Positions 1-7,718 are shown, numbered from the stretch's first letter. The stretch is 15,020 nucleotides of DNA from Galactobacillus timonensis (GCF_900240265.1 NZ_LT964739.1:1643866-1658885); one strand, 5' to 3'. Translations and numbers: made by a program. Notes: generated by a model from the sequence alone, not told the origin.

Positions 1-2
1 TT

Positions 3-215
3 ACAAGAAATTGGTGGAAGGCGGCATCAATCCGCGCACTCAAGACTATGGCGCAGTGCGCCGTGGCCATGCTGCCGGCAGCAGCAACAATCAGCGCAGT
101 AGACTGGCAGACGGTTGTCGGGACGGCAGCGCTGTCGGGCGTTGTCTCCTTGCTGACTTCGATTGCCGGCCTGCCTGAAGTGCCGGAAGAAGACGACAAT
201 GCCTCCGAGGACTAG
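3..215 (+). CDS. Phage holin, r1t-type (5' end cut off by window edge)
   Basis: An open frame entering from the left edge ends in TAG at 213-215 and gives 71 visible residues. It begins TRNWWKAASIRALKTMAQ, has a hydrophobic stretch with AVDWQTVV and LSGVVSLLTSIAGLPE, and ends in an acidic tail (PEEDDNASED). From memory, the r1t holin family has the same order: an aromatic N-terminus, a (K/R)AxxRAxKTxAQ motif, an internal DW, then a second hydrophobic segment closing with LTSIA and GLPE or GEP. Holins insert in the membrane and time the release of endolysin at the end of the lytic cycle. The family is about 70-80 residues, so only a few codons should be missing. The ATG at 48 would remove a conserved part and is unlikely to be the start. 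No endolysin follows, so it must lie to the left or be absent. Confidence 0.82.
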   Translation, partial: TRNWWKAASIRALKTMAQCAVAMLPAAATISAVDWQTVVGTAALSGVVSLLTSIAGLPEVPEEDDNASED

Positions 216-320
216 GTGGACCGGATATCTGTTCCGGACGAGCTGCATCCCTAAAACTGACGCACGGCGCTGAAGCAGCATAGCCATCCCAGCGTGTAGA
301 CCTCTCCTTTCTAACTTTGA

Positions 321-351
321 CCCTGCGTGGATGGCGCAGGGCCTTTTTTTT
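321..351 (+). terminator. Rho-independent terminator after the holin region
   Basis: CCCTGCG (321-327) pairs perfectly with CGCAGGG (335-341) across a 7-nt loop and is followed by CC and eight T residues. The T tract is only on the plus strand, so it stops rightward transcription from the phage side. Bases 216-320 between holin and terminator show no gene that I can support. Confidence 0.85.
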
Positions 352-411
352 GTGGTTTTTGGGGATGGAAAGCCGTTAATGCACGAAAAAGTGAACGAAA
401 AATATATGACG

Positions 412-444
412 AAAATAAAAAATCAGGCTTATTTATGCCTGATT
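412..444 (-). terminator. Terminator of the tRNA-Ser gene
   Basis: AATCAGGC (421-428) and GCCTGATT (437-444) form an 8-bp stem with an 8-nt loop. Read on the minus strand the stem is followed by a T-rich run (the A-rich 412-420 on the plus strand). It lies 13 bases beyond the tRNA 3' end. A short T run on the plus-strand side (442-445) could give weak bidirectional activity. Confidence 0.8.
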
Positions 445-457
445 TTCAAATTTACTA

Positions 458-546
458 TGGCGGAGAAGGAGGGGTTCGAACCCTCGCACGCTTGCACGTC
501 TGCTGGTTTTCGAAACCAGTCCCTTCAGCCTCTTGGGTACTTCTCC
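458..546 (-). tRNA. tRNA-Ser(CGA)
   Basis: The minus strand folds into a class II tRNA. The acceptor stem GGAGAAG/CTTCTCC is followed by G and an encoded CCA (458-460). The D arm has CCC/GGG. The anticodon stem CTGGT/ACCAG carries loop TTCGAAA, with anticodon CGA at 510-512 reading UCG codons. A long variable arm typical of tRNA-Ser and a T arm GAGGG/CCCTC with TTCGAAC follow. The total length of 89 nt including CCA fits tRNA-Ser. The 3' end faces the holin side, the end at which phages often integrate, though no attachment repeat can be confirmed inside the window. Confidence 0.96.
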
Positions 547-597
547 AAACGTTGCCTGTCGATTATAGCATAAAAATTACTGCGGGTGGATTTTCAC

Positions 598-622
598 TTT
601 GAAAATATTTTCATTTGTGAAA
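598..622 (+). promoter_or_regulatory. Candidate operator upstream of the AmiA-like gene
   Basis: This AT-rich element contains a perfect 14-bp palindrome, TGAAAATATTTTCA (600-613), directly followed by TTTGTGAAA. With the upstream TTTTCAC (591-597), two half-palindromic units (TTTTCA ctt TGAAAA, and TTTCA tttg TGAAA) lie in tandem with a 17-bp period. Related sequences occur before the other two transcription units of the window (2836-2855 and 7614-7638). The GTGA part starts 70 bp before the -10 box of this unit. The binding protein is unknown; the look is loosely CodY-like but it does not match that box. Confidence 0.45.
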
Positions 623-654
623 CTATGATGACCGGATTGTGAATGAATTGTGAA
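615..654 (+). repeat. TTGTGAA boxes in helical phase
   Basis: TTGTGAA occurs at 615-621, 637-643 and 648-654, with start-to-start steps of 22 and 11 bp, close to two and one turns of B-DNA. The last two are part of an exact ATTGTGAA repeat. All lie upstream of the predicted -10 box at 687. Such phasing is expected for several protein subunits on one face of the helix; the protein is unknown. Confidence 0.4.
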
Positions 655-662
655 AAAAGCAA

Positions 663-692
663 TATCAATCCTATTGGATTACGGGCTATAAT
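663..692 (+). promoter_or_regulatory. Promoter of the AmiA-like gene
   Basis: A perfect TATAAT lies at 687-692, about 25 bases before the ribosome binding site. The matching -35 position holds only poor candidates (TATCAA at 663-668 with an 18-bp spacer). A strong -10 with a weak -35 and repeated boxes upstream would suit an activator-dependent promoter; that is an inference. Confidence 0.5.
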
Positions 693-717
693 GTTCACCA
701 TACAGGAGGAAAGAAAC

Positions 718-2781
718 ATGAAGAAGTATTTTGCTGCAGTTCTTGCAGGCACCATGGCTCTGACGCTTGGCGCATGCGGGAGCTCGAGCGCTGCCGCTTC
801 GACTGCTGCAGCAGCTGCATCTACTGAAGCTGCTGATACAGAGTATATGTCGGATACAGCTGTTTCAGATATCAAGCTGGCTGACACTAACAATCTTGTC
901 GAAGCAACAACATACCAGATCCAGCAGCTGGATTACCTGGTAACCGCCCTTGCAGAGGATCACGAGTACAATGCAAACTTCGTTGATGGTCTGCTCGAGA
1001 ACGATACCTATGGCAACCTGGCACCGTGCTTGGCTACTGGCTACTCCATCAGCGATGATGGCCTGACTTACACGTTCTACCTGCGTCCGGATGTGAAGTG
1101 GGTTACGAACACCGGTGAAGAGTATGCGACCGTTACGGCCGATGACTTCGTTGCCGGTCTGCGTCATGGTGCTGAGTTCAACTCCGGCACTTCCTGGCTG
1201 CTTGATGGCGTTATCAAGGGCTATTCCGAGTATCGTACAAACGGTGACTGGTCCGATGAGGCATGGGCTAATGTCGGTGTCAAGGCCGTTGATGATCTGA
1301 CCCTTGAATATACGCTTGAAAAGCCGACACCGTATTTCCCTGGCATGACGACTTATGCGGTTCTCTATCCGGTAAACCGTGAGTTCCTCGAGTCCCAGGG
1401 CGATGGATGCACACTGGGAGCTCCGGATCAGACGGCTTGCTCGTTTGGTACGACTTCTGCAGATTCCATTCTCTACAATGGCGGCTACATCCTGCAGTCC
1501 TATGATGAGAAGTCCAGCACCGTTCTGAAGAAGAATGAAGCTTACTGGGATGCAGATAACGTTCATATGGAGACGGTTACCCGTATCTATGATGATGGTT
1601 CCGATCCGTATTCGCAGATCCGCAACTTCGAAGCAAATGTTTATGCGGCTGCTCCGATCAGCGCTCAGTGGGAAAACTTCGATGCCTACATGCAGAAGTA
1701 TGCCGGCTATACGACAGAATCCCTGCCGAACTCTTCGGTATTCGGAATTGTCTTTAACTTCAACCGTCAGACATTTGACAACACGAACTATGCTACGGAT
1801 ACGACACTTGCTGAGAATACGCACAACGCTATTCTGAATGAGAACTTCCGTAAGGCTCTGCGTGCTGCTTGGGATCGTGAATCCTATCTGATGGTTTCCG
1901 CTCCGAAGGAACTTGCTGATGCAATGATGCGTAACATCAACAACGATCCGAGCGTTGTTCGTACGTCGGATGGTACGTCCTATGGCGATCTTGTAACGGC
2001 TGCATATGCAGAGCGTACAGGCGAGAGCGTTGACCTCTCGGATGGCCAGAACCCTTGGTACAGCAAGGATGATGCTCTGGCATACATCGAGGCTGCAAAG
2101 TCTGAGGGCGTACAGTTCCCGATCCACCTGGATATGCTGGTTCCGGAGACCCACAAGCGCCTTGTTGATCAGGGTCAGTCGCTGAAGAAGTCCGTTGAAG
2201 AGAATACGGATGGCCAGATTATCATTGAGCTGGTTATGCGTGATATGGATACGGTTCAGCAGATTGCTTACTACAACACTGACCCGGCTGGTTCTGACTA
2301 TGATATTTCGACCTTCACTGGCTGGTCTCCTGACTATCCGGATCCGAAGAGCTTCGTTGATATCTACAGCCCGACGTCCGGCTACTACATGACTTCCTGC
2401 GGTCTGACCGATTCCAACTCTGAGAACTACGGTTCCGATGATGATATCAAGGATCAGGTAGGTCTGACAGAGTATGATGAGCTCTATCATGCTGCTGATG
2501 CCATTACGGATGATCTCGATGCTCGTTATGAGGCATTTGCAAAGGCCGATGCAGAACTGGTTGATACCTGCTTCTTCATCCCGAGCCAGATGCAGAGCCG
2601 TACGGTTCGCGTCAGCCATGTTACGCCGTTCAGCCGTGTTTATTCGACAACCGGCCTGACCGAGTACAAGTACAAGGGCCTGACTCTGGAAGAGGGCGTT
2701 GTTACTACTGACGAGTACAACAAGGCTTACGATGACTTTAAGGCAGGCGGTACACCTGCTGATCTGGTTGTCGAGAAGTAA
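718..2781 (+). CDS. amiA: Oligopeptide-binding lipoprotein, AmiA-like (SBP_bac_5 family)
   Basis: This is a 687-residue extracytoplasmic substrate-binding protein of an oligopeptide ABC importer. The ATG at 718 is chosen because AGGAGGA lies at 703-709 and the product then starts with a lipoprotein signal (MKKYFAAVL, lipobox LGAC with lipidated Cys20). An in-frame ATG at 643 has no such site and precedes the -10 box. After a Ser/Ala-rich linker the family core begins, with NDTYGNLAPCLATGYSIS (95-112), LTYTFYLRPDVKW (116-128) and VGVKAVDDLTLEYTL (187-200). Length and motif order match streptococcal AmiA/AliA closely. Besides Cys20 there are five cysteines (104, 231, 241, 561, 618), unusual for this family. 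It is transcribed alone, with its own promoter and terminator, just before the permease/ATPase operon. Exact peptide preference cannot be read from sequence. Confidence 0.93.
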   Translation: MKKYFAAVLAGTMALTLGACGSSSAAASTAAAAASTEAADTEYMSDTAVSDIKLADTNNLVEATTYQIQQLDYLVTALAEDHEYNANFVDGLLENDTYGNLAPCLATGYSISDDGLTYTFYLRPDVKWVTNTGEEYATVTADDFVAGLRHGAEFNSGTSWLLDGVIKGYSEYRTNGDWSDEAWANVGVKAVDDLTLEYTLEKPTPYFPGMTTYAVLYPVNREFLESQGDGCTLGAPDQTACSFGTTSADSILYNGGYILQSYDEKSSTVLKKNEAYWDADNVHMETVTRIYDDGSDPYSQIRNFEANVYAAAPISAQWENFDAYMQKYAGYTTESLPNSSVFGIVFNFNRQTFDNTNYATDTTLAENTHNAILNENFRKALRAAWDRESYLMVSAPKELADAMMRNINNDPSVVRTSDGTSYGDLVTAAYAERTGESVDLSDGQNPWYSKDDALAYIEAAKSEGVQFPIHLDMLVPETHKRLVDQGQSLKKSVEENTDGQIIIELVMRDMDTVQQIAYYNTDPAGSDYDISTFTGWSPDYPDPKSFVDIYSPTSGYYMTSCGLTDSNSENYGSDDDIKDQVGLTEYDELYHAADAITDDLDARYEAFAKADAELVDTCFFIPSQMQSRTVRVSHVTPFSRVYSTTGLTEYKYKGLTLEEGVVTTDEYNKAYDDFKAGGTPADLVVEK

Positions 2782-2791
2782 AATTCTCATG

Positions 2792-2824
2792 AAAGATCCG
2801 GAGAAAATTCTCCGGATCTTTTTT
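2792..2824 (+). terminator. Terminator after the AmiA-like gene
   Basis: AAAGATCCGGAG (2792-2803) pairs perfectly with CTCCGGATCTTT (2810-2821) over a 6-nt loop AAAATT, and the T run extends to 2824. It begins 10 bases after the stop codon and makes the binding protein a monocistronic unit. Confidence 0.93.
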
Positions 2825-2835
2825 CATGCTTATGA

Positions 2836-2855
2836 GAAAATGTTTCATTTGTGAA
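2836..2855 (+). promoter_or_regulatory. Candidate operator upstream of the AmiC-like operon
   Basis: GAAAATG (2836-2842) is followed by TTTCATTTGTGAA (2843-2855). The latter 13 bases are identical to 609-621 upstream of the AmiA-like gene. A further TCGTGAA box sits at 2858-2864. The GTGA at 2851 starts 67 bp before the -10 box of this operon, nearly the same distance as in the other two units. Confidence 0.45.
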
Positions 2856-2914
2856 CATCGTGAAAAAAATTCGGCAGAAAACCTTTTCTTGGAAATGAGC
2901 CGAAAGCATATGAA

Positions 2915-2923
2915 TGTTATAAT
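2915..2923 (+). promoter_or_regulatory. Extended -10 promoter of the AmiC-like operon
   Basis: TGTTATAAT (2915-2923) is an extended -10 element (TGnTATAAT), which can work with little -35 help; the -35 position has no good hexamer. Transcription would start near 2930, giving a leader of about 55 bases. Confidence 0.55.
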
Positions 2924-2983
2924 AGGCAGGCGTTCAAAGGCACGGTTTTTTAGTGTGTTTTTGATTGGAGAAAGGAAACACTT

Positions 2984-4468
2984 ATGGGGAAGTATATTCT
3001 AAAGCGTCTGTTGAAATCGATCGTTTCCCTGTTCGTGGTCATGTCCATTATTATCATCATGATTTTTGAACTGATTCCGCGAACGAAGATCTTTGAGCAG
3101 GACGCAAGCTATCGAAAACTGAAAGGAGAAAACAAGACACTGTACATGTACCAGAAATGGGACATGCTCGGCTACCTGGATTTTCAGCGGAAGCCTGAGC
3201 TGTGCAGCACCGTTTATGGCGATGACAGTGAAAAAGTGGAAGCCTGCAAGATCAACGGTTCACCGGAACAGGAAGCCGCTATTACCACGATGCAGGACGA
3301 TGGCTACGAAGTCGACAACTGGAAAAACGGCGACCCGTATGTCGTCCATGAATATAACTGGCTTGAAATTCTCGGCCACTATTTCTCGAGCATGATCGTC
3401 ATCGACAGCAAAAATGCTGTTCAGGACGATAACAATCCGGATCTGGAGCGCGGCTACCACTGGGAGAAGAATCCCTACAACGGAACGCCGGCCCTTGTAT
3501 GCAGCGGCTGCACATATAAATACCAGCTGTGGTTCAACGGCTCTTTCCCGTTCATCCACTCCAATAAGATCAAGTTCAACTTTGGTACATCCTATCCGAC
3601 CAATCAGGGCATTTCGACGCTGGAAGTCATCAATTCCGGCCAGGGATCCCTGAAGACTTCGGATCAGGTTTTCCCGACCGGACTTGAACAGGAATCGGCG
3701 ATCATCCAGACCAGCTGCCAGTACAAGACAAAGCCTGACAACCTTGACAAGAAGAAGTTCACGGATAATTATTCCAACTGTCTCAGCTCCTATGAGAATC
3801 CTTCGATGGTCGAGACTTCCTATATCATCGGCCTGATTTCACTGATCTTCGCGTATGCCTTCGGTCTGCCAACGGCCATCAGCATGGCACAGCACAAGGG
3901 CAAGATCGGCGACAAGATCGGCATCGCCTATATCAACATTCTGATTGCCGTACCTTCGCTGGCATTCATCTTCTTCATGCGCAGCATCGGTTCGGCTCTC
4001 GGTCTGCCGGACAAGTTCCCGATGCTCGGCTTCGGCGACATCCGATCGTACATTATGCCGGTTGTGATTCTGGGTCTGTTGAATACGCCGAGCCTGATGA
4101 TGTGGGTACGCCGTTATATGATCGATCAGTCCAACCAGGATTATGTCAAGTTCGCCAAGGCGAAGGGTCTTTCCAAGAGTGAGATCTTCCATCGCCATAT
4201 TCTTCGCAACGCCATTATCCCGATTGTGAACGGTATTCCTTCATCCGTCATCCTCTGCATTTCAGGTGCTTTCATTACGGAGACGGCGTTCGCTGTTCCG
4301 GGCATGGGCAAGATGCTGCCGGATGCGATCAACCAGACCAACAACAACATGATTATTACGCTGGCGTTCATCTTTACCGGCCTCTCGATTCTGGCCGTGT
4401 TCCTTGGTGACATTCTGATGACGCTGGTCGATCCGCGTATTCAGCTCAGCGCAAAGGGAGGGGAGTAA
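2984..4468 (+). CDS. amiC: Oligopeptide ABC transporter permease, AmiC-like, with large extracytoplasmic domain
   Basis: This 494-residue inner-membrane permease forms half of the peptide channel. The start at 2984 is preceded by GGAGAAAGG. Residues about 10-30 form the first membrane helix. Residues about 33-275 form a long extracytoplasmic domain, and about 276-480 carry the other five helices. The cytoplasmic EAA loop that docks on the ATPases is DYVKFAKAKGLSKSEI (386-401) plus HILRNAIIPIV (405-415). The length and the block NPDL, SFPFIHSN, GTSYPT, INSGQG, FPTG in the extracytoplasmic domain match pneumococcal AmiC as I recall it; ordinary OppB/DppB is about 310 residues. Six cysteines sit in this domain (74, 88, 173, 176, 245, 266), including a CSGC pair. 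It is first gene of a four-gene operon with one base before the next start. Confidence 0.94.
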   Translation: MGKYILKRLLKSIVSLFVVMSIIIIMIFELIPRTKIFEQDASYRKLKGENKTLYMYQKWDMLGYLDFQRKPELCSTVYGDDSEKVEACKINGSPEQEAAITTMQDDGYEVDNWKNGDPYVVHEYNWLEILGHYFSSMIVIDSKNAVQDDNNPDLERGYHWEKNPYNGTPALVCSGCTYKYQLWFNGSFPFIHSNKIKFNFGTSYPTNQGISTLEVINSGQGSLKTSDQVFPTGLEQESAIIQTSCQYKTKPDNLDKKKFTDNYSNCLSSYENPSMVETSYIIGLISLIFAYAFGLPTAISMAQHKGKIGDKIGIAYINILIAVPSLAFIFFMRSIGSALGLPDKFPMLGFGDIRSYIMPVVILGLLNTPSLMMWVRRYMIDQSNQDYVKFAKAKGLSKSEIFHRHILRNAIIPIVNGIPSSVILCISGAFITETAFAVPGMGKMLPDAINQTNNNMIITLAFIFTGLSILAVFLGDILMTLVDPRIQLSAKGGE

Positions 4469-4469
4469 G

Positions 4470-5420
4470 ATGTCGGAAGCACAGATCTCAGAAACACAGA
4501 TCAAAGACGATCGCTTTACCTTCCAGAAGTCGGAAGATACGGCTTCGGAGCATATTGCGGCTCCGACGTATTCCTACTGGCGCTCCGTTTTCCGTCAGTT
4601 CTTTTCCAACAAGGTTGCGATTGCAATGCTCGTGATCGTAATCTTCGTTGTTCTGATGTCCATCATTGACCCGCTGATTTCCCATTACGATCCGATGGTG
4701 GCACCGAACATCAACAATTCATCCATGAAGTACATCCGTCCGAATTCGCAGTATCTCTTTGGAACGGATGACAAGGGCAACTCGCTGTTTGATGCCGTTT
4801 GGGCCGGTACCCGTACGTCGCTGTTCGTTTCTTTTGTTTCGACAGCCATCGTCGTTGTCATCGGTACACTCGTCGGCATGTGGTGGGGTTTCTCGAAGCG
4901 CGTCGACGCCGTCATGATCGAGGTTTACAACGTTGTAGCCAACATTCCGACAACCCTGATCGCAATGGTTCTCATGTACGCTCTCGGGTCCGGTCTTTGG
5001 CAGCTGATCTTTGCCATGTGCATCACCAACTGGGTTGGCGTCGCGTATTTCATCCGTGTCCAGGTCATGATTATCCGTGACCGTGAATACAACCTGGCTT
5101 CCAAGTGCCTTGGCACCAGCAACCATACGATTATCATGAAGAACATTCTTCCGTATCTGGTATCGGTCATCATGACGGAAGTGTCGCGTGACATCCCGAG
5201 CTTCATTTCTCTGGAAGTGTTCTTCTCATACCTCGGCATCGGCCTTTCGCGTGAGATTCCTTCGCTTGGCCGAATGATTCAGGATTATTCGCCATATCTG
5301 GTATCGACGCCGTATCTGTTCTGGATTCCGGTTGCGGTATCGGCAGTTATCTCGGTTTCGCTGTACATCGTCGGTCAGACGCTGGCTGACGCAAGCGATC
5401 CGCGTACCCATATGATGTAA
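4470..5420 (+). CDS. amiD: Oligopeptide ABC transporter permease, AmiD-like
   Basis: This 316-residue permease is the partner of the upstream AmiC-like protein. The start is one base after the previous stop, with a strong AGGGAGGGG site inside the end of that gene. An N-terminal cytoplasmic stretch includes APTYSYWRSVFRQF (31-44), then helix 1 (49-68), the OppC hallmark FGTDDKGNSLFDAVW (97-111), several further helices, and the EAA loop EYNLASKCLGTSNHTIIMKN (206-225). A final helix lies near 283-303, before the closing GQTLADASDPRTH. The long N-terminus and the whole motif string resemble pneumococcal AmiD (about 308 residues). Translational coupling with the preceding gene is likely from the spacing. 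Confidence 0.94.
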   Translation: MSEAQISETQIKDDRFTFQKSEDTASEHIAAPTYSYWRSVFRQFFSNKVAIAMLVIVIFVVLMSIIDPLISHYDPMVAPNINNSSMKYIRPNSQYLFGTDDKGNSLFDAVWAGTRTSLFVSFVSTAIVVVIGTLVGMWWGFSKRVDAVMIEVYNVVANIPTTLIAMVLMYALGSGLWQLIFAMCITNWVGVAYFIRVQVMIIRDREYNLASKCLGTSNHTIIMKNILPYLVSVIMTEVSRDIPSFISLEVFFSYLGIGLSREIPSLGRMIQDYSPYLVSTPYLFWIPVAVSAVISVSLYIVGQTLADASDPRTHMM

Positions 5421-5430
5421 GGAGGTCACA

Positions 5431-6507
5431 ATGGCAGAAGAAAAAAATCTCATCCTGTCGGTCAAAGACCTCCAGGTAGAATTCAAGGTTCGCGGCAAGG
5501 TGCTGAAGGCGATCCGCAATATTTCGATGGATTTTGAGGAGGGTAAAGTCGTCGCTATCGTCGGCGAATCCGGCTCCGGAAAATCTGTATTTACCAAGAC
5601 ATTTACCGGCATGCTCGATCCGAACGGTTCCATTACCAACGGTTCGATCATGTTTGAGGGACAGGATCTTGCAAAGCTTGATCCGGAAGATCCGGCCTGG
5701 GAAAAGATCCGCGGCCGCAGAATTGCGACCGTCTTCCAGGATCCGATGACGTCATTGAACCCTGTTCGTACGATCGGTGATCAGATTACAGAAGTCATCA
5801 TCAAGCATCAGGGAAAGAGTAAGGATGAAGCCAAGAAGGAAGCGATCGAACTGATGGGCCGCGTCGGCATCCATGATCCGGAGCTTCGCTTCGATGAATA
5901 TCCGTTCATGTATTCGGGCGGTATGCGTCAGCGTATTGTCATTGCAATTGCGCTTGCCTGCCATCCGAGAATCCTGATCTGCGATGAGCCGACGACGGCA
6001 CTGGATGTTACGATTCAGGCACAGATCATCCGCCTGATCAAGGAACTGGCGCAGGAATTCCATTTCACGACCATCTACATTACGCATGACCTTGGTGTCG
6101 TGGCAAATGTTGCGGATATCGTTGCGGTCATGTATGCGGGTCAGATCATTGAGTATGGTCTGGTTGACGAGATCTTCTATGATTCGCGTCATCCGTATAC
6201 GTGGGGGCTTCTGTCTTCGCTTCCGCAGCTCGGCATCCGTGGCGAGGATCTCTTCGCCATCCGCGGTACGCCGCCCAGCCTGTTTGAAGAGGTGAAGGGT
6301 GATGCCTTTGCGCCGCGCTCCAACTATGCAATGCAGATCGATTATGAAGAAGAGCCGCCGTTCTTCAAGGTCAGTGATACGCACTATGCCAAGACGTGGC
6401 TGCTGGATCCGCGTGCGCCCAAGGTGGAGCCGCCGCAGGCAATCAAAGATCTGCACAAGCGTATGCTGGCAATGACGGCGAAAGGAGGTGTCTTCGGTGA
6501 GCGCTGA
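5431..6507 (+). CDS. amiE: Oligopeptide ABC transporter ATPase, AmiE-like (OppD family)
   Basis: This 358-residue cytoplasmic ATPase is one of the pair that powers import. AAGGAGGT overlaps the stop of the upstream gene and fixes the ATG at 5431. It has Walker A GESGSGKS (45-52), ABC signature YSGGMRQR (161-168), Walker B ILICDEP (181-187) followed by TTALD, and an H-loop in [12 protein letters not shown]. The C-terminal extension ([25 protein letters not shown], in the 280-310 region) matches AmiE and lacks the cysteine cluster normally found in OppD/OppF C-termini. The permease-facing Q-loop segment [11 protein letters not shown] is intact. All catalytic motifs are canonical, so it should be active. 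Confidence 0.95.
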   Translation: MAEEKNLILSVKDLQVEFKVRGKVLKAIRNISMDFEEGKVVAIVGESGSGKSVFTKTFTGMLDPNGSITNGSIMFEGQDLAKLDPEDPAWEKIRGRRIATVFQDPMTSLNPVRTIGDQITEVIIKHQGKSKDEAKKEAIELMGRVGIHDPELRFDEYPFMYSGGMRQRIVIAIALACHPRILICDEPTTALDVTIQAQIIRLIKELAQEFHFTTIYITHDLGVVANVADIVAVMYAGQIIEYGLVDEIFYDSRHPYTWGLLSSLPQLGIRGEDLFAIRGTPPSLFEEVKGDAFAPRSNYAMQIDYEEEPPFFKVSDTHYAKTWLLDPRAPKVEPPQAIKDLHKRMLAMTAKGGVFGER

Positions 6508-7531
6508 TAACATGGAAAAGAAACCGGCAGAGGAACAGGAACTGACGATTGATGAGATGCCGGATGAGCTGGATGGCAAGCCGTGCCTGCTGGATGTAAG
6601 ACATCTCGAGGTTACCTTCAACAATAACCGTAAGCATCGCTTCCGGGCTGTCAAGGACGCAAACTTCAAGATCTACAAGGGCGAGACATTTGCTCTTGTC
6701 GGTGAATCCGGTTCGGGTAAGACAACGACGGCGCGGGCGATTATCCGTCTGACACCGACATCGGATGGCGAAGTTCTTTTCAAGGGCAAGAAAATCAATG
6801 GCAAGATCTCCAAGGAGGAGCAGCGGGAGGTTGTCCGCAACATCCAGATGATCTTCCAGGATCCTGCCGCTTCGCTCAATGAGCGTGCGACGATTGACTA
6901 CTGCATTTCGGAAGGGCTGTACAACTTTCATCTGTACAAGGATGAAGCGGACCGGGAAGCCAAGGTAGATGCGATGCTTGAGGCGGTCGGTCTTCTTCCG
7001 GAACACAAGTCGCGCTATCCGCATGAGTTCTCCGGCGGCCAGCGTCAGCGGGTCGGCATTGCGCGGGCCATGATCATGGACCCGGAGTTCATCATCGCCG
7101 ATGAGCCGATTTCGGCACTTGATGTCTCGATTCGTGCCCAGGTTCTGAACCTGATGAACAAGTTCAAGCGTGAGCGCGGTCTGACCTATATGTTCATTGC
7201 CCATGACCTGTCCGTTGTCCGTTACTTTGCGGACCGTATCGGCGTCATTCACAATGGACGCATCGTTGAGGTTGCGCCATCGGATGAGCTGTTCCGTTAT
7301 CCGCTGCATCCCTATACGCAGTCGCTTCTGCAGGCAATTCCGATTCCGGATCCGGATATTGAAAAGAAGAAGGAACTTGTGGTCTATGACGAAAGCAAGC
7401 GTGACCACTCCGGCGCGAAGCCGAAGCTGCGTCTCATTCGTCCGAACCACTATGTGTTCATGAATGATCGCGAGAAGGAAGAGTATCTCAAGAAGCTCGA
7501 GATCATGTCGCACGAAAATTATTCTGAATGA
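6497..7531 (+). CDS. amiF: Oligopeptide ABC transporter ATPase, AmiF-like (OppF family)
   Basis: This 344-residue second ATPase of the Ami-type importer pairs with the AmiE-like protein. I chose GTG at 6497 because AGGAGG (6483-6488) lies 8 bases upstream. The GTG at 6488 overlaps that site, and the ATG at 6512 is too far from it. The gene overlaps the upstream stop by 11 bases. It has Walker A GESGSGKT (69-76), signature FSGGQRQR (178-185), Walker B FIIADEP (198-204), and H-loop in [12 protein letters not shown]. The C-terminus ([15 protein letters not shown], then [10 protein letters not shown]) matches the AmiF ending and lacks the Cys cluster. An N-terminal extension of about 35 residues (acidic, [16 protein letters not shown]) precedes the domain and is longer than in streptococcal AmiF. 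Confidence 0.94.
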   Translation: MSADNMEKKPAEEQELTIDEMPDELDGKPCLLDVRHLEVTFNNNRKHRFRAVKDANFKIYKGETFALVGESGSGKTTTARAIIRLTPTSDGEVLFKGKKINGKISKEEQREVVRNIQMIFQDPAASLNERATIDYCISEGLYNFHLYKDEADREAKVDAMLEAVGLLPEHKSRYPHEFSGGQRQRVGIARAMIMDPEFIIADEPISALDVSIRAQVLNLMNKFKRERGLTYMFIAHDLSVVRYFADRIGVIHNGRIVEVAPSDELFRYPLHPYTQSLLQAIPIPDPDIEKKKELVVYDESKRDHSGAKPKLRLIRPNHYVFMNDREKEEYLKKLEIMSHENYSE

Positions 7532-7541
7532 TGTTTCATCG

Positions 7542-7574
7542 GGACGGCAGCTGATGCTGCTGTCCTTTTCTTTT
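7542..7574 (+). terminator. Terminator of the AmiCDEF-like operon
   Basis: GGACGGCAGC (7542-7551) and GCTGCTGTCC (7556-7565) make a 10-bp stem with one G-U pair and a TGAT loop, followed by TTTTCTTTT. It starts 10 bases after the stop codon at 7531 and separates the two transporters. Confidence 0.9.
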
Positions 7575-7613
7575 GGCGAAGCAGTGGCAGTGCAGCATTT
7601 CTGACGGTCTTCT

Positions 7614-7638
7614 TTTGAATATTTTTTCATATCGTGAT
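7614..7638 (+). promoter_or_regulatory. Candidate operator upstream of the second transporter operon
   Basis: TTTGAATATTTTTTCATATCGTGAT (window 7614-7638) resembles the elements at 598-622 and 2836-2855: a GAAnAT half, TTTCAT, then GTGA at 7634. TGAAAA follows at 7640-7645. The GTGA starts 69 bp before the -10 candidate at 7703. It is the most divergent of the three copies. Confidence 0.35.
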
Positions 7639-7679
7639 CTGAAAATCTGTGTGGTTTGAAAATTCCGGATGCATTTGCG

Positions 7680-7708
7680 TTGATTCTTGTAAGGTGAACG
7701 GATACATT
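7680..7708 (+). promoter_or_regulatory. Candidate promoter of the second transporter operon
   Basis: TTGATT (7680-7685) and TACATT (7703-7708) have a 17-bp spacer, each matching the sigma-A consensus at four of six positions. Transcription would start near 7715, leaving a leader of about 25 bases that is almost entirely the hairpin at 7719-7735. Confidence 0.4.
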
Positions 7709-7718
7709 TTTTAGGTGT

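Noticed and set aside
27..287. Minus-strand frame opposite the holin
   Set aside because: Holin motifs on the plus strand are clear; the minus frame is a shadow with no recognisable feature.
216..320. Small gene between holin and terminator
   Set aside because: No frame with a convincing start, ribosome binding site and recognisable product; only a weak CCGGA/TCCGG hairpin near 218-236.
331..573. Plus-strand frames crossing the tRNA-Ser region (contain EGFEPS)
   Set aside because: This is the usual false ORF obtained by translating across a minus-strand tRNA-Ser; the tRNA and its terminator explain the sequence.
591..622. CodY binding site reading of the AT-rich palindrome
   Set aside because: The CodY box has TTTTC and GAAAA separated by one base; here the spacers are longer, so the element is kept as an unidentified operator.
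865..2790. Open frame of 641 codons on the minus strand opposite the AmiA-like gene
   Set aside because: It is in exact codon register with the sense gene. The sense gene rarely uses TTA, CTA or TCA, so stops are missing on the other strand. The protein has no recognisable domain, and the sense gene is certain.
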